This document shows, piece by piece, positions 20,066 through 32,618 of a stretch of 38,926 nt of DNA. The translations under genes were made by a program, and so were the position numbers. The DNA lies in NCBI RefSeq assembly GCF_030711595.1, contig NZ_JAUJUJ010000028.1, positions 1-38,926 of the forward strand, given 5' to 3'. The notes beneath the pieces were generated by a model. That model was not told where the DNA came from and did no database searches. It saw nothing but the letters and a program-made list of their open reading frames with translations. The stretch's first letter is position 1; the number at the start of each line of letters is the position of its first letter. Source of the stretch: Stenotrophomonas sp. YIM B06876 (GTDB taxonomy: Bacteria > Pseudomonadota > Gammaproteobacteria > Xanthomonadales > Xanthomonadaceae).

Positions 20066-20491
20066 ATGTTGATGTTGATCCTCAATGTGGTCTATGTGCT
20101 GGTGGCGATCGCGATGATTGCCCTGATCCTGATGCAGCGCGGTTCCGGCGCGGCCGCAGGCTCGGGCTTCGGTGCCGGTGCTTCCGGTACCGTGTTTGGT
20201 TCGCGCGGTGCGTCCAACTTCCTGTCCAAGTCCACCAAGTGGCTGGCGGTGGTGTTCTTTGGCATCAGCCTGTTCATGGCCTGGTATGCCGGCCACAGCA
20301 CCCGTCCGGATGCGGGGCAGGGTCTGGGGCTGATGTCGCAGCCGGTCGAGTCCGCGCCGGCCCCGGCCGCCGGGTTGCAGTCGGTGCCGCAGGCGCCGGC
20401 GGTCGATGCAGTGCCGCAAGCCCAGGTGCCGGCAGCAGATATTCCGGTTCAGAGTGAAGAAAAGCCCGCGGAAGGCTCACAGAAACCCTGA
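20066..20491 (+). CDS. secG: Preprotein translocase subunit SecG
   Basis: A 141-aa inner-membrane protein that assists SecYEG in moving proteins across the membrane. Two membrane helices are evident (about 2-23 and 53-73) joined by a Gly/Ser-rich cytoplasmic loop (GSGFGAGASGTVFGSRGASNF) that is the family hallmark. The C-terminal tail (about 75-141) is rich in Ala, Pro, Gln and Val, and longer than in E. coli (110 aa). It starts 29 bp after tpiA and is followed by tRNA-Leu, the common secG-tRNA-Leu arrangement. Confidence 0.93.
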   Translation: MLMLILNVVYVLVAIAMIALILMQRGSGAAAGSGFGAGASGTVFGSRGASNFLSKSTKWLAVVFFGISLFMAWYAGHSTRPDAGQGLGLMSQPVESAPAPAAGLQSVPQAPAVDAVPQAQVPAADIPVQSEEKPAEGSQKP

Positions 20492-20504
20492 AGACGGTTA
20501 CAAT
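20476..20504 (+). promoter_or_regulatory. Putative sigma-70 promoter for tRNA-Leu
   Basis: CTCACA (20476-20481) and TACAAT (20499-20504) are spaced by 17 bp, matching the consensus at 4 and 5 of 6 positions. The -35 lies inside the last codons of secG. Start of transcription would be about 30 bases before the mature tRNA, leaving a leader to be trimmed. Confidence 0.5.
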
Positions 20505-20540
20505 ACGCGGCGCACTGGGAAACCCTGGTGCGTGACGTAG

Positions 20541-20625
20541 GCCCAGGTGGCGGAATTGGTAGACGCACTACCTTGAGGTGGTAGCGACGAGAGTCGTAGG
20601 GGTTCGAGTCCCCTCTTGGGCACCA
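20541..20625 (+). tRNA. tRNA-Leu (anticodon GAG)
   Basis: The 85-nt sequence folds as a class II tRNA: acceptor GCCCAGG with CTTGGGC (one G-U pair), D arm GCG/CGC, anticodon stem CTACC/GGTAG with loop TTGAGGT (anticodon GAG at 20575-20577), a long variable arm CGAC-GAGA-GTCG, and a T arm AGGGG/CCCCT with TTCGAGT. The discriminator is A and CCA is encoded. It reads CUC and CUU leucine codons. It sits between secG and nuoA. Confidence 0.96.
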
Positions 20626-20734
20626 TTGTTTTTCAGCGGGTTCGCAGGGCGCGGTCGCGCCCCGCTGCGGTATCCGTCAATCCCCCATGCTGAAGCGCCC
20701 GCAGGCGCGTAGGCAGAGGCAAGAGAGAATCGCT

Positions 20735-21091
20735 GTGCTGGCCGAATATTTGCCGTCTCTGCTGTTTCTGATCGTCGCCACCGGTATCGGCGTCACGCTG
20801 ATGCTGATCGGCAGGTTCCTCGCTCCCCGCAGCCCGGACGCCCAGAAACTGTCGCCGTACGAATGCGGTTTTGAAGCGTTCGAAGATGCGCGCATGAAGT
20901 TCGACGTGCGCTACTACCTTATCGCGATCCAGTTCATCGTCTTCGATCTGGAAATCATCTTCATCGTGCCCTGGACCCAAGTGTTCACCGAGCTGGGTGG
21001 GCGAGGGCTGGTCACGATGGGTCTGTTCGTGGGCATGCTGTTTCTTGGTTTTATCTACGTCTGGAAGAAGGGAGCGCTGGAATGGGAGTGA
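20735..21091 (+). CDS. nuoA: NADH-quinone oxidoreductase subunit A
   Basis: A 118-aa membrane subunit of respiratory complex I with three predicted helices (about 5-27, 62-84, 88-108). The family signature [20 protein letters not shown] lies between helices 1 and 2. The GTG at 20735 fits homologues (start [10 protein letters not shown]); the frame is open to an ATG at 20687 but that extension is Arg/Gln-rich and would push a membrane protein's N terminus out. It opens the 14-gene nuo operon and overlaps nuoB by 10 bp. A GC-rich stem (20647-20662) lies between tRNA-Leu and this gene; a dedicated promoter was not identified. Confidence 0.94.
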   Translation: MLAEYLPSLLFLIVATGIGVTLMLIGRFLAPRSPDAQKLSPYECGFEAFEDARMKFDVRYYLIAIQFIVFDLEIIFIVPWTQVFTELGGRGLVTMGLFVGMLFLGFIYVWKKGALEWE

Positions 21092-21636
21092 TTCAGACTC
21101 TCGATGGCCTGATGACCAACCCGATCCCGGAAGGGCGGGTGGATGACATCCTGCGCCCCGAAGGTGAGAACCCGTTGCTCGAAAAGGGATATGTGACCAC
21201 CAGCGTCGATGCGCTGCTGAATTGGGCGCGTACCGGTTCGATGTGGCCGATGACCTTTGGCCTGGCCTGCTGTGCGGTGGAAATGATGCATGCCGGCGCC
21301 TCGCGCCTGGATCTGGATCGTTATGGCGTGGTGTTCCGCCCCTCGCCGCGTCAGGCCGACGTGATGATCGTGGCCGGTACGCTGGTCAACAAGATGGCTC
21401 CGGCGCTGCGCAAGGTCTATGACCAGATGCCGGATCCCAAGTGGGTCATTTCGATGGGCAGCTGCGCCAACGGCGGCGGCTATTACCATTATTCCTACTC
21501 GGTGGTGCGCGGTTGTGATCGCGTGGTGCCGGTGGATGTGTATGTGCCGGGCTGTCCGCCCACTGCTGAAGCGCTGGTCTACGGCATCTTGCAGTTGCAG
21601 AAGAAGATCTGGCGCACACAGACCATCGCCCGCTGA
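21082..21636 (+). CDS. nuoB: NADH-quinone oxidoreductase subunit B
   Basis: A 184-aa peripheral subunit carrying iron-sulfur cluster N2, which passes electrons to quinone. The four ligands are visible: the tandem Cys63-Cys64 (ACCAVE), Cys128 (GSCANGG) and Cys158 (PGCPPTAEA). The tandem cysteine pair is the hallmark of this subunit. It overlaps nuoA by 10 bp and precedes nuoC by 35 bp. Confidence 0.97.
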   Translation: MGVIQTLDGLMTNPIPEGRVDDILRPEGENPLLEKGYVTTSVDALLNWARTGSMWPMTFGLACCAVEMMHAGASRLDLDRYGVVFRPSPRQADVMIVAGTLVNKMAPALRKVYDQMPDPKWVISMGSCANGGGYYHYSYSVVRGCDRVVPVDVYVPGCPPTAEALVYGILQLQKKIWRTQTIAR

Positions 21637-21671
21637 ATTCCCTTCACCTATCAAGAGCACGCCAAGCCCCC

Positions 21672-22424
21672 ATGGCACAGCAAGCACCTTCCTTCATCGA
21701 TCGACTCGGCGCACGTTTCGCCGGTGCCCGGGTCTTCGTGGTCGAATCGCGCGGCGAAGTGACGTTGGAAGTGCCGGTCGCCGACTGGCGCGCCACGGCT
21801 CTGGCGCTGCGTGACGAATTCGGTTTCGAGCAGCTGGTCGACCTGTGTGGCGTGGACTATCTCGGTTACGGCAGTGCCGAATGGGATACCTCGGACGTTT
21901 CCGCGCACGGTTTCAGTCGCGGAGTCGAGGGCAGCGCGGTTGGCCGCTTTGCCTGGGGTGAATTCCCGACCGGCGAGACGTCCGATGGCGCGCAGCCGCA
22001 GCCGATGCCGCAGCAGCGGTTTGCCGTGGTCGCGCAGCTGCGCTCCTACCGCAACAACCAGCTGTTGCGCATGCGTTGCTATGCGCCGAGCGAAGAGCTG
22101 CCGGTGGTGGCCTCGCTGACCGACGTGTGGGCGGGTGTGAACTGGTTCGAGCGTGAGGCGTTCGACCTGTTCGGCGTGATCTTCGAAGGTCACCCGGACC
22201 TGCGTCGGATCCTGACCGACTACGGTTTTGTCGGCCATCCGTTCCGCAAGGACTTCCCGCTGATCGGCAATGTCGAAGTGCGCTACGACGAAGAAAAGAA
22301 GCGCGTGATCTACGAGCCGGTGACATCGGTCGAGCCGCGGGTCGGAGTGCCGCGGGTCATTCGTGACGACGCTGGCTTGCAGACTGCAGCCGGCGAGAGC
22401 GCCCAGGCGGAGGCAAGCAAGTGA
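21672..22424 (+). CDS. nuoC: NADH-quinone oxidoreductase subunit C
   Basis: A 250-aa 30-kDa subunit of the connecting fragment. The signature [12 protein letters not shown] with [14 protein letters not shown] follows an N-terminal alpha/beta domain. It is a separate protein, unlike the fused NuoCD of E. coli. A region around residues 78-115, rich in Gly, Ser, Gln and Pro, looks like a surface insertion, and the C-terminal 30 residues are variable. The stop overlaps the nuoD GTG (GTGA). Confidence 0.95.
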   Translation: MAQQAPSFIDRLGARFAGARVFVVESRGEVTLEVPVADWRATALALRDEFGFEQLVDLCGVDYLGYGSAEWDTSDVSAHGFSRGVEGSAVGRFAWGEFPTGETSDGAQPQPMPQQRFAVVAQLRSYRNNQLLRMRCYAPSEELPVVASLTDVWAGVNWFEREAFDLFGVIFEGHPDLRRILTDYGFVGHPFRKDFPLIGNVEVRYDEEKKRVIYEPVTSVEPRVGVPRVIRDDAGLQTAAGESAQAEASK

Positions 22425-23728
22425 GTGAGTTCCATCAGGCGTCGCAGGCCTTTGCAAGCAATACGGCCGAAAGTCGCAAGGAAATCCGCAACTACACGAT
22501 GAATTTCGGTCCCCAGCATCCGGCTGCGCACGGTGTGCTGCGCCTGATTCTGGAAATGGATGGCGAGACCGTCATGCGCGCCGACCCGCATGTGGGTCTG
22601 CTGCATCGGGGTACCGAGAAGCTGGCCGAATCCAAGCCGTTCAACCAGTCGATCGGATATATGGACCGGCTGGATTACGTGTCGATGATGTGCAACGAGC
22701 ATGCCTATGTGCTCGCGATCGAGAACCTGCTGGGGATCCGTGCGCCGGAACGCGCGCAGTACATCCGCACGATGTTCGACGAGATCACCCGCATCCTCAA
22801 TCACCTGATGTGGCTGGGCGCCTGCGGGCTCGATCTGGGTGCGATGGCGGTGATGCTGTACGCCTTCCGCGAACGCGAAGAGCTGATGGACTGCTATGAA
22901 GCGGTCAGCGGCGCGCGTATGCATGCCACCTATTACCGTCCGGGCGGCGTCTATCGCGACCTGCCGGACCAGATGCCGCGCTACAAGGAGTCGCGTTGGC
23001 ACAAGGGCAAGGCGCTGAAGCGCCTGAACGCCTCGCGCGAGGGGTCGCTGCTCGATTTCCTGGAAAACTTCACCAGCGAGTTCCCGACGCGGGTCGACGA
23101 ATACGAAACCCTGCTGACCGACAACCGGATCTGGAAGCAGCGCACCGTCGGCATCGGCGTGGTCTCGCCGGAACACGCGTTGGCGTGGGGCATGACCGGT
23201 CCGATGCTGCGCGGTTCGGGTATTGAATGGGATCTGCGCAAGAAGCAGCCGTATGCCAAGTACGATGCGGTGGATTTCGATATCCCGGTCGGCACCAATG
23301 GCGACTGCTATGACCGATATCTGGTGCGTATTGCCGAGATGCGTGAATCCAACCGCATCATCAAGCAGTGCGTGCAGTGGCTGAAGGCCAATCCGGGCCC
23401 GGTCATGATCAACAATTTCAAGGTCGCTCCGCCCAGCCGGGAGGAGATGAAAGACGACATGGAAGCGTTGATCCACCACTTCAAGTTGTTCAGCGAAGGC
23501 TATTGCGTCCCCGTCGGTGAAACCTACGCCGCGGTGGAGGCTCCCAAGGGCGAGTTCGGCTGCTATCTGCTGTCGGACGGCGCCAACAAGCCGTTCCGCG
23601 TGCATCTGCGCGCGCCGGGCTTCGCCCACCTGTCTTCGATCGACTCGGTCGTCCGCGGGCACATGCTCGGTGACGTGGTGGCGATGATCGGTACCTACGA
23701 CCTGGTCTTTGGCGAGGTCGACCGGTGA
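22421..23728 (+). CDS. nuoD: NADH-quinone oxidoreductase subunit D
   Basis: A 435-aa 49-kDa subunit that forms the quinone-binding pocket together with NuoB; it descends from the hydrogenase large subunit. Signatures are [29 protein letters not shown] and the C-terminal [14 protein letters not shown]. The nickel-ligating cysteines of hydrogenases are absent, as expected. It starts with GTG overlapping the nuoC stop. A 94-bp spacer, containing a 33-codon open frame, follows before nuoE. Confidence 0.97.
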   Translation: MSEFHQASQAFASNTAESRKEIRNYTMNFGPQHPAAHGVLRLILEMDGETVMRADPHVGLLHRGTEKLAESKPFNQSIGYMDRLDYVSMMCNEHAYVLAIENLLGIRAPERAQYIRTMFDEITRILNHLMWLGACGLDLGAMAVMLYAFREREELMDCYEAVSGARMHATYYRPGGVYRDLPDQMPRYKESRWHKGKALKRLNASREGSLLDFLENFTSEFPTRVDEYETLLTDNRIWKQRTVGIGVVSPEHALAWGMTGPMLRGSGIEWDLRKKQPYAKYDAVDFDIPVGTNGDCYDRYLVRIAEMRESNRIIKQCVQWLKANPGPVMINNFKVAPPSREEMKDDMEALIHHFKLFSEGYCVPVGETYAAVEAPKGEFGCYLLSDGANKPFRVHLRAPGFAHLSSIDSVVRGHMLGDVVAMIGTYDLVFGEVDR

Positions 23729-23826
23729 TCAACTTCGGTCAGGCAACGCCTGCGAGCTGCCGCCACCGGCTGGCTGCCGCGGATCTGGAAATTCACGATT
23801 TTGCATTTGCTGAGGTCGGCCAATGA
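23725..23826 (+). CDS. Candidate 33-aa ORF linking nuoD and nuoE
   Basis: A frame of 33 codons starts with a GTG overlapping the nuoD stop (GTGA) and ends with a TGA overlapping the nuoE ATG (ATGA). It therefore fits the nuoD-nuoE gap exactly with coupling-type junctions at both ends. It has no recognisable domain (starts VINFGQATP). Against it: about 61% G/C at third codon positions, which looks lower than in the neighbouring genes, and frames of this size are often open by chance in GC-rich DNA. It may be a real small protein, a coupling device, or coincidence. Confidence 0.25.
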   Translation: MINFGQATPASCRHRLAAADLEIHDFAFAEVGQ

Positions 23827-24350
23827 AGGCGACAGGTAATTTCGAAGCGGCGCGTGACGTCGACCCGATGGTGGTGCTGAGCGACAAGACCCGCGCGCAC
23901 ATTGATCACTGGCTGAGCAAGTTTCCGCCGGATCGCAAGCGCTCGGCGGTGTTGCAGGGTCTGCATGCCGCGCAGGAGCAGAACCAGGGCTGGCTGAGCG
24001 ATGAACTGATCGCCGGCGTAGCCAAGTACCTGGATCTGCCGCCGGTGTGGGCGTACGAAGTGGCCAGCTTCTACTCGATGTTCGAGATCGAGAAGGTCGG
24101 CCGCAACAACGTCGCGATCTGTACCAACATCAGCTGCTGGCTCAATGGCGCCGAAGACCTGGTCAAGCACGCCGAGAACAAGCTCGGGGTCAAGCTCGGC
24201 CAGTCCACCGCCGATGGCCGTGTATTCCTGAAGCGCGAAGAGGAATGCCTGGCGGCCTGCTGTGGCGCGCCGATGATGGTCATCAATGGTCATTACCACG
24301 AACGGCTGACGGTCGAGAAGCTCGACGAGCTGCTCGACGGGTTGGAGTAA
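23823..24350 (+). CDS. nuoE: NADH-quinone oxidoreductase subunit E
   Basis: A 175-aa 24-kDa subunit of the NADH dehydrogenase module, with a thioredoxin-like fold holding the [2Fe-2S] cluster N1a. Ligands are Cys100 and Cys105 (CTNISC) and Cys142 and Cys146 (CLAAC). The N-terminal helical bundle (about 15-80) packs against NuoF. It ends 3 bp before nuoF. Confidence 0.96.
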   Translation: MKATGNFEAARDVDPMVVLSDKTRAHIDHWLSKFPPDRKRSAVLQGLHAAQEQNQGWLSDELIAGVAKYLDLPPVWAYEVASFYSMFEIEKVGRNNVAICTNISCWLNGAEDLVKHAENKLGVKLGQSTADGRVFLKREEECLAACCGAPMMVINGHYHERLTVEKLDELLDGLE

Positions 24351-24353
24351 GTC

Positions 24354-25694
24354 ATGGCACATCATCACGAAGCCCGTGGTCCGGTCGGTCCTGCACCGCT
24401 GCCGCACCAGGTGGTCTACACCACGTTGCATTACGACACTCCGTGGTCGTACGAGAGCTACCTCAAGACCGGTGGTTACGCTGCGCTGCGCAAGATCATC
24501 GAAGAGAAGATCTCGCCCGAGCAGGTGATCGAGATGGTCAAGCAGTCCAACCTGCGTGGCCGTGGCGGTGCGGGCTTTCCGACCGGTCTGAAGTGGTCGT
24601 TCATGCCCAAGGGGACGATGCAGAAGTACATCCTGTGCAACTCGGACGAGTCCGAGCCGGGGACCTGCAAGGACCGTGACATCCTGCGTTACAACCCGCA
24701 TTCGGTGGTGGAGGGCATGGCGATCGCCTGCTACGCCACCGGCAGCACGGTGGCCTACAACTACCTGCGCGGCGAGTTCCACCACGAGCCGTTCGAGCGT
24801 TTCGAGCAGGCGCTGGCCGACGCCTACGCCAATGGCTGGCTGGGCAAGAATGTGCTGGGCAGCGGCGTGGATATCGATATCTACGGTGCGCTCGGCGCCG
24901 GCGCCTACATCTGTGGCGAAGAAACCGCGCTGATGGAATCGCTGGAAGGCAAGAAGGGCCAGCCGCGCTACAAGCCGCCGTTCCCGGCCAATTTCGGCCT
25001 CTACGGCAAGCCGACGACGATCAACAACACCGAGACCTATGCGTCGGTGCCGGCGATCATCCGCAACGGCCCCGAGTGGTTCCTGGGGCTGAGCAAGACC
25101 AAGAATGGCGGCCCGAAGTGTTTTTCCGTCTCCGGCTGCGTGCAGCGCGGTGGCAACTTCGAAGTGCCGCTGGGCACGACGTTCGACGAACTGCTGGCGC
25201 TTGCCGGTGGCTTGAAGCCGGGCCGCAAGCTCAAGGGTGCGATTCCCGGTGGCGTCTCCATGCCGGTGCTTACCGCGGCCGAGCTGCAGGGCCTGCCGAT
25301 GGATTACGACACCATCCGTGCACTGGGTTCCGGTCTGGGGTCGGGCGCCATCGTGGTGCTGGATGACAGCGTGTGCTGCGTCAAGTTCGCCTGCCGCGTC
25401 TCGCAGTTCTTCCACAAGGAATCCTGTGGCCAGTGCACCCCGTGCCGTGAAGGCACCGGTTGGATGCACCGGGTACTGGAGCGCATCGTCGCCGGCAAGG
25501 CCACGATGGAAGACCTGCACCAGTTGAAGGCGGTGGCCGGCCAGATTGAAGGCCACACCATCTGCGCGTTCGGTGAAGCGGCGGCATGGCCCATCCAGGG
25601 GTTCCTGCGCCAGTTCTGGGACGAATTCGAGTACTACATCGTCAACGGTCATTCGATGGTTGACGGCAAGAAGGTGGAGGCTGCTCTGGCATGA
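24354..25694 (+). CDS. nuoF: NADH-quinone oxidoreductase subunit F (NADH-binding)
   Basis: A 446-aa 51-kDa subunit that binds NADH and FMN and holds the [4Fe-4S] cluster N3. The NADH/FMN-binding segments [13 protein letters not shown] and [16 protein letters not shown] are present, as is the cluster motif [11 protein letters not shown] with a distant fourth cysteine in HTICAFGE. Full length. The stop overlaps the nuoG ATG (ATGA). Confidence 0.97.
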   Translation: MAHHHEARGPVGPAPLPHQVVYTTLHYDTPWSYESYLKTGGYAALRKIIEEKISPEQVIEMVKQSNLRGRGGAGFPTGLKWSFMPKGTMQKYILCNSDESEPGTCKDRDILRYNPHSVVEGMAIACYATGSTVAYNYLRGEFHHEPFERFEQALADAYANGWLGKNVLGSGVDIDIYGALGAGAYICGEETALMESLEGKKGQPRYKPPFPANFGLYGKPTTINNTETYASVPAIIRNGPEWFLGLSKTKNGGPKCFSVSGCVQRGGNFEVPLGTTFDELLALAGGLKPGRKLKGAIPGGVSMPVLTAAELQGLPMDYDTIRALGSGLGSGAIVVLDDSVCCVKFACRVSQFFHKESCGQCTPCREGTGWMHRVLERIVAGKATMEDLHQLKAVAGQIEGHTICAFGEAAAWPIQGFLRQFWDEFEYYIVNGHSMVDGKKVEAALA

Positions 25695-27940
25695 GCGCGC
25701 AACCGTTAGATTCCAACGTGACTCCGGCGATCGTGCCCGAAGGGCATGTGACCATCGAGATCGACGGCAAGTCGATGTTCGCCCCGAAGGGCGCGATGAT
25801 CATCCAGGCGGCCGACAAGGCCGGCATCCCGATCCCGCGCTTCTGCTACCACGAGAAGCTGCCGATCGCCGCCAACTGCCGCATGTGTCTGGTCGACGTG
25901 GAGAAATCCCCGAAGCCATCGCCGGCCTGTGCGACTCCGGTGATGGACGGCATGAAGGTCCTCACCCGCAGTGAAAAAGCGCTCAAGTACCAGCGCAGCG
26001 TCATGGAGTTCCTGCTGATCAACCATCCGCTGGACTGCCCGATCTGCGATCAGGGCGGCGAATGCGAGTTGCAGGACGTGTCGCTGGGTTACGGCCGTTC
26101 GGTCAGTCGCTTCAACGAGCGCAAGCGCGTGGTTGCCGACGAGGACATGGGGCCGCTGGTCGCCACCGAGATGACCCGCTGCATCCAGTGCACCCGTTGC
26201 GTGCGTTTCACCGCCGATATTGCCGGTACCTACGAGCTGGGTGGCATGTATCGCGGCGAGAGCCTGCAGATCGGCACCTACGACGGCAAGCCGCTGACGA
26301 CCGAACTGTCCGGCAACGTCATCGATGTGTGCCCGGTCGGCGCACTGACCAACAAGGTGTTCCAGTTCCGTGCCCGCCCGTGGGAGCTGACCGCGCGTGA
26401 ATCGCTCGGCTACCACGACGCGATGGGTTCCAACGTGTTCCTGCACGTGCGCCGCGGCGAAGTGCTGCGCGTGGTGCCGCGCGACAACGAGCGCGTCAAC
26501 GAATGCTGGCTGTCCGATCGGGACCGTTATTCGCACCAGGGCCTGTACAGCGACGACCGTGCGCTCAAGCCGCTGCGCAAGGTCAACGGCGAATGGAAGG
26601 AAGTGAGCTGGGCCGAAGGTCTGGCCGCGGCCCGCGAAATTTTCGATGGCAACCGTGGCGACGACCTGGGCGTGCTGGTGCATCCGTCGACCTCGAACGA
26701 GGAGGGCGCGTTGCTGGCCCGTCTCGCCGCAGGCCTGGGATCGACCAACATCGATCACCGCATCAACAACCGCGATTTCTCCGACGCTGCCACCGCCGAA
26801 GTCTTTGGCCTGCCGCTGGCCGGGATCGAAGGCGCCGACAGCATCGTCGTGCTCGGCAGCAACATCCGCCATGAGCTGCCGCTGCTGCATGCCCGCCTGC
26901 GCAAGGCGCAGACCACAGGCAACGCCAGCATCCACGCGATCAATCCGGTCGATTTCGATTTCGCGTTCAAGCTGGCCGGCAAGCAGATTGTCGCGCCGTC
27001 GAAGTTTGTCGACGCCCTCGGCAATACCGAGCTGCGCGAGGCGGTCAAGGCCGCCGGCAACGCGGTGCTGATCGTTGGTGCGATTGCCGAAAATCATCCG
27101 CAGGCCGCTGCGATCCGTGCCGCTGCGCGCGAGTTTGCCGCCGTCACCGGCGCCAGGCTGTGCCGCATTCCGCAAGGCGCCAACGCCGTGGGCCTGGCCC
27201 GTGCCGGTGTGCTGCCGGCCGGCAAGGATGTCAATGCAATGCTGGCGCAGCCGCGCAAGGCCTATGCCCTGTACGGGATCGAGCCGGGTCTGGATTTTGC
27301 CGACGCCGCCGCTGCACGCAAGGCGTTGGCCGGGGCCCAGGTAGTGGCGTTCAGCCAGTTCGCCTGCGTCTCGACCCGCGACGTTGCCGACGTCATCCTG
27401 CCGATCGGCGCGTTGCCGGAAATCGATGCGACCCTGACCAATCTGGACGGCTGCGAGCAGCTGGCGCGTGCCGGTGGCAAGCTGCCGGGCGACGCCCGCG
27501 AAGGCTGGCGGGTGCTGCGCGCGCTGGGTGGGGAAATGGGCCTGGCCGGTTTCGAGTTCACCGATCTGGCCGGCCTGCGCTCCAGCCTGGCACCGGTCAC
27601 CGTCAACGTTGCGGCCTCCGCGGTGACGCCGGTGGCGGGCGAGGGGCTGGAAGTCGCCTCGACCGCGGCGATCTACCGCACCGATGCGGTGGTGCGCCGT
27701 GCCCAGGCGTTGCAGTCGCATCCGTTGAACAATGCCCCGCGCATTGTCATCGGCGCCGCCGACGCCGCACGCCTGCAGCTGGTCGAAGGACAGATGGCCA
27801 AGGTCGGCACCGATGCCGGCAAGGCGACCTTGCCGGTCGTGGTCGACGCGCGTGTCGCCACAGGCACGGTGTGGATTGAATCGGGCCACGGTGCAACCGC
27901 ACCGCTGGGCGCCGCTCGGGTAACGGTGGTGGCTGCATGA
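25691..27940 (+). CDS. nuoG: NADH-quinone oxidoreductase subunit G
   Basis: A 749-aa 75-kDa subunit, the electron wire of the peripheral arm. The N-terminal [2Fe-2S] N1b site is Cys52, Cys63, Cys66, Cys80. A His-Cys cluster (N5) motif lies in [14 protein letters not shown], and N4 in CIQCTRC with a later CPVGAL. The remaining two-thirds is a molybdopterin-oxidoreductase-like domain without a cofactor. The extra cysteine motif for cluster N7, found in E. coli and Thermus, is absent after the N4 region, as in many other proteobacteria. It overlaps nuoF and nuoH by 4 bp each. Confidence 0.96.
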   Translation: MSAQPLDSNVTPAIVPEGHVTIEIDGKSMFAPKGAMIIQAADKAGIPIPRFCYHEKLPIAANCRMCLVDVEKSPKPSPACATPVMDGMKVLTRSEKALKYQRSVMEFLLINHPLDCPICDQGGECELQDVSLGYGRSVSRFNERKRVVADEDMGPLVATEMTRCIQCTRCVRFTADIAGTYELGGMYRGESLQIGTYDGKPLTTELSGNVIDVCPVGALTNKVFQFRARPWELTARESLGYHDAMGSNVFLHVRRGEVLRVVPRDNERVNECWLSDRDRYSHQGLYSDDRALKPLRKVNGEWKEVSWAEGLAAAREIFDGNRGDDLGVLVHPSTSNEEGALLARLAAGLGSTNIDHRINNRDFSDAATAEVFGLPLAGIEGADSIVVLGSNIRHELPLLHARLRKAQTTGNASIHAINPVDFDFAFKLAGKQIVAPSKFVDALGNTELREAVKAAGNAVLIVGAIAENHPQAAAIRAAAREFAAVTGARLCRIPQGANAVGLARAGVLPAGKDVNAMLAQPRKAYALYGIEPGLDFADAAAARKALAGAQVVAFSQFACVSTRDVADVILPIGALPEIDATLTNLDGCEQLARAGGKLPGDAREGWRVLRALGGEMGLAGFEFTDLAGLRSSLAPVTVNVAASAVTPVAGEGLEVASTAAIYRTDAVVRRAQALQSHPLNNAPRIVIGAADAARLQLVEGQMAKVGTDAGKATLPVVVDARVATGTVWIESGHGATAPLGAARVTVVAA

Positions 27941-29028
27941 ACGAGTTGCTGTTGAATGCGGTCGATCCGCTGCACCAGTGGTTGCTGGCGCTGGGTGATA
28001 TCGGTGCGCTGATCTGGATCGTGTTGAAGATCCTGGTCATCGCGGTGCCGGTGATCATCTCGGTCGCCTTCTATGTGGTCTGGGAACGCAAGCTGATCGG
28101 CTGGATGCATGTGCGCCACGGGCCGATGTATGTCGGCATGGGCATCTTCCAGGCCTTCGCCGATGTCTTCAAACTGCTGTTCAAGGAGATCATCAGCCCG
28201 TCCAGCTCGCACAAGGCGATGTACGTGCTGGCGCCATTGATCGTGCTCGCGCCGTCGTTCGCGGCCTGGTCGGTGGTACCGTTCGACTTCAAGATCGTGC
28301 TGTCCAACGCCAACGTCGGCCTGCTGTACCTGTTGGCCATGACCTCGCTCGGTGTGTACGGCGTGATCCTGGCCGGTTGGGCATCCAACTCGAAGTACGC
28401 CTTCCTCGGCGCGATGCGTTCGGCCGCCCAGGTGGTCAGCTACGAAATCGCGATGGGTTTTGCGATGGTCGGCGTGATGGTGGCTGCCGGCAGTCTGAAC
28501 CTGACCCAGATCGTGCTGGCCCAGCAGGGCAACTCCGGGTTTTTCGACTGGTTCCTGCTGCCGTTGTTGCCGTTGTTCGTCGTGTACTGGATCTCGGGCG
28601 TAGCCGAAACCAACCGTGCCCCGTTCGACGTGGTGGAATGCGAATCGGAAATCGTCGCCGGCCACATGGTCGAATATTCCGGCGGTGCGTTCGCGCTGTT
28701 CTTCCTGGCCGAATACGCCAACATGCTGCTGATCAGTTTCCTGATCTCGATCTTCTTCCTCGGTGGCTGGTTGAGCCCGATCCAGGGTTGGGTCACGGCC
28801 GATGTGTCGCCGTGGATCAACTGGCTCTGGATGGGTGGCTGGCCGTGGCTGCTGCTCAAGGCGGTGTTCTTCGCCAGCTCCTACATCTGGTTCCGCGCCA
28901 CGTTCCCGCGTTTCCGCTATGACCAGATCATGCGCCTGGGTTGGAAGGTGTTCATCCCGCTGACCATCCTGTGGATTGCGGTAACCGCATTGATGGTGTT
29001 CTACGGCGTGATCCAGAGAGGCATTTGA
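27937..29028 (+). CDS. nuoH: NADH-quinone oxidoreductase subunit H
   Basis: A 363-aa membrane subunit (ND1) with about eight helices, forming the quinone access chamber where the peripheral arm meets the membrane arm. Signatures are [17 protein letters not shown] in the first loop and [20 protein letters not shown] in the middle; the acidic residues of that loop are thought to link quinone reduction to proton pumping. It starts within the nuoG stop (ATGA) and ends 3 bp before nuoI. Confidence 0.97.
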   Translation: MNELLLNAVDPLHQWLLALGDIGALIWIVLKILVIAVPVIISVAFYVVWERKLIGWMHVRHGPMYVGMGIFQAFADVFKLLFKEIISPSSSHKAMYVLAPLIVLAPSFAAWSVVPFDFKIVLSNANVGLLYLLAMTSLGVYGVILAGWASNSKYAFLGAMRSAAQVVSYEIAMGFAMVGVMVAAGSLNLTQIVLAQQGNSGFFDWFLLPLLPLFVVYWISGVAETNRAPFDVVECESEIVAGHMVEYSGGAFALFFLAEYANMLLISFLISIFFLGGWLSPIQGWVTADVSPWINWLWMGGWPWLLLKAVFFASSYIWFRATFPRFRYDQIMRLGWKVFIPLTILWIAVTALMVFYGVIQRGI

Positions 29029-29031
29029 TTC

Positions 29032-29520
29032 ATGAATAAGGTCACCCACTATTTCAAGAGCCTGCTGCTGCTCGAGCTGCTCGCCGGTCTCTGGCTGACG
29101 CTGAAATACACGTTCAAGCCGAAGTACACGGTCATGTACCCGATGGAGAAGTTTCCGCAGTCACCGCGTTTCCGCGGCTTGCATGCGCTGCGCCGCTATC
29201 CCAACGGGGAAGAACGCTGCATCGCCTGCAAACTGTGCGAGGCGGTGTGCCCGGCACTGGCCATCACCATCGACTCGGCCAAGCGCGAGGACGGCACCCG
29301 GCGCACCACCCGCTACGATATCGACCTGTTCAAGTGCATCTATTGCGGCTTCTGTGAGGAAAGCTGCCCGGTGGACTCTATCGTCGAGACCCACATCCTC
29401 GAGTACCACTTCGAGAACCGTGGGGAAAACATCGTCACTAAGCCGCAGCTGCTGGCCATCGGGGATCGGCTTGAAGCCGAGATCGCCGAACGCCGTGCCG
29501 CTGACGCCGCTTTCCGCTGA
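29032..29520 (+). CDS. nuoI: NADH-quinone oxidoreductase subunit I
   Basis: A 162-aa ferredoxin-like subunit with two [4Fe-4S] clusters (N6a and N6b), which hand electrons to NuoB. Both motifs are intact: [12 protein letters not shown] (about residue 64) and [12 protein letters not shown] (about residue 103), each with the distant partner cysteine supplied by the other motif. The N-terminal amphipathic stretch lies along the membrane. The gene is 9 bp before nuoJ. Confidence 0.97.
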   Translation: MNKVTHYFKSLLLLELLAGLWLTLKYTFKPKYTVMYPMEKFPQSPRFRGLHALRRYPNGEERCIACKLCEAVCPALAITIDSAKREDGTRRTTRYDIDLFKCIYCGFCEESCPVDSIVETHILEYHFENRGENIVTKPQLLAIGDRLEAEIAERRAADAAFR

Positions 29521-29529
29521 GGTCGCGAG

Positions 29530-30195
29530 ATGGATTGGGTAAATATCGCTTTCTGGTTCTTCGCGATCGTGGCCGGCATTTCGGCGGCCTCGGTGATCAG
29601 CGTGCGCAATCCGGTGTATGCCGTGTTGTGTCTGATCCTGACGTTCTTCTCGGTGGCCTGTGTGTGGCTGCTGGTTGGTGCCGAGTTCCTCGGGGTCACG
29701 CTGGTGCTGGTGTATGTCGGCGCGGTGATGGTCCTGTTCCTGTTCGTGGTGATGATGCTGGACATCGATCCGGACAACCTGCGCGAGGGCTGGGTACGCT
29801 ACCTGCCGATCGGGCTGGTGGTGGCGGTGCTGATGCTGGTGCAGATCCTGATCCTGATCGGGGTCAAGGCGCGTTCGGTCACGCCGTTCCCGGCGGACAA
29901 CGCCGCGGCGGTCGCCGCCGACACGTCCAACGTCACCTGGCTGGCGCGCAGCCTGTTCACCGAATACCTGCTGCCGTTCGAATTCGCCGCGGTGATCCTC
30001 ACCGTGGCCGTGGTGGCCGCGGTGATGCTGACGCTGCGCCGGCGTACCGACACCAAGGCGCAGAATCCGGCTGAACAGACCCGGGTCAAGGCCGGAGACC
30101 GCCTGCGCATGGTGAAGATGGCCGCCGAGAAGCCGGTCAAGCACAGTGCGCTCAACCGCACCGAAGGGCACGGCAACGAGGAGGCCAAACCATGA
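29530..30195 (+). CDS. nuoJ: NADH-quinone oxidoreductase subunit J
   Basis: A 221-aa membrane subunit (ND6) with five predicted helices. The conserved [32 protein letters not shown] third helix is recognisable, with its glycine-rich pi-bulge area. After the last helix (about residue 175) there is a charged cytoplasmic tail of about 45 residues that is rich in Lys, Arg and Glu. It overlaps nuoK by 4 bp. Confidence 0.95.
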   Translation: MDWVNIAFWFFAIVAGISAASVISVRNPVYAVLCLILTFFSVACVWLLVGAEFLGVTLVLVYVGAVMVLFLFVVMMLDIDPDNLREGWVRYLPIGLVVAVLMLVQILILIGVKARSVTPFPADNAAAVAADTSNVTWLARSLFTEYLLPFEFAAVILTVAVVAAVMLTLRRRTDTKAQNPAEQTRVKAGDRLRMVKMAAEKPVKHSALNRTEGHGNEEAKP

Positions 30196-30497
30196 TTTCC
30201 CTGGGCCATATGCTCGGACTGGGCGCCGTGATGTTCTGCATCAGCCTTGCCGGCATTTTCCTCAACCGCAAGAACATCATCGTGTTGCTGATGTCGGTCG
30301 AATTGATGCTGTTGTCGGTAAACATCAATTTCATCGGTTTCTCCCGTGAGCTGGGGGATACCGCCGGGCAGCTGTTCGTGTTCTTCATCCTGACCGTGGC
30401 CGCGGCGGAAGCCGCCATTGGCCTTGCGATCCTGGTGACCCTGTTCCGTACCCGCCGCACTATCAATGTCGGCGAAGTCGATTCGCTGAAGGGCTGA
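30192..30497 (+). CDS. nuoK: NADH-quinone oxidoreductase subunit K
   Basis: A 101-aa membrane subunit (ND4L) with three helices. Membrane glutamates thought to carry protons are visible in [12 protein letters not shown] and in [12 protein letters not shown]. The size and sequence are typical. It overlaps nuoJ and is 7 bp before nuoL. Confidence 0.96.
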   Translation: MISLGHMLGLGAVMFCISLAGIFLNRKNIIVLLMSVELMLLSVNINFIGFSRELGDTAGQLFVFFILTVAAAEAAIGLAILVTLFRTRRTINVGEVDSLKG

Positions 30498-30504
30498 TTC
30501 GTAG

Positions 30505-32598
<2,094 letters not shown>

Positions 32599-32618
32599 CC
32601 TGTACGGAATAAGAAGAC

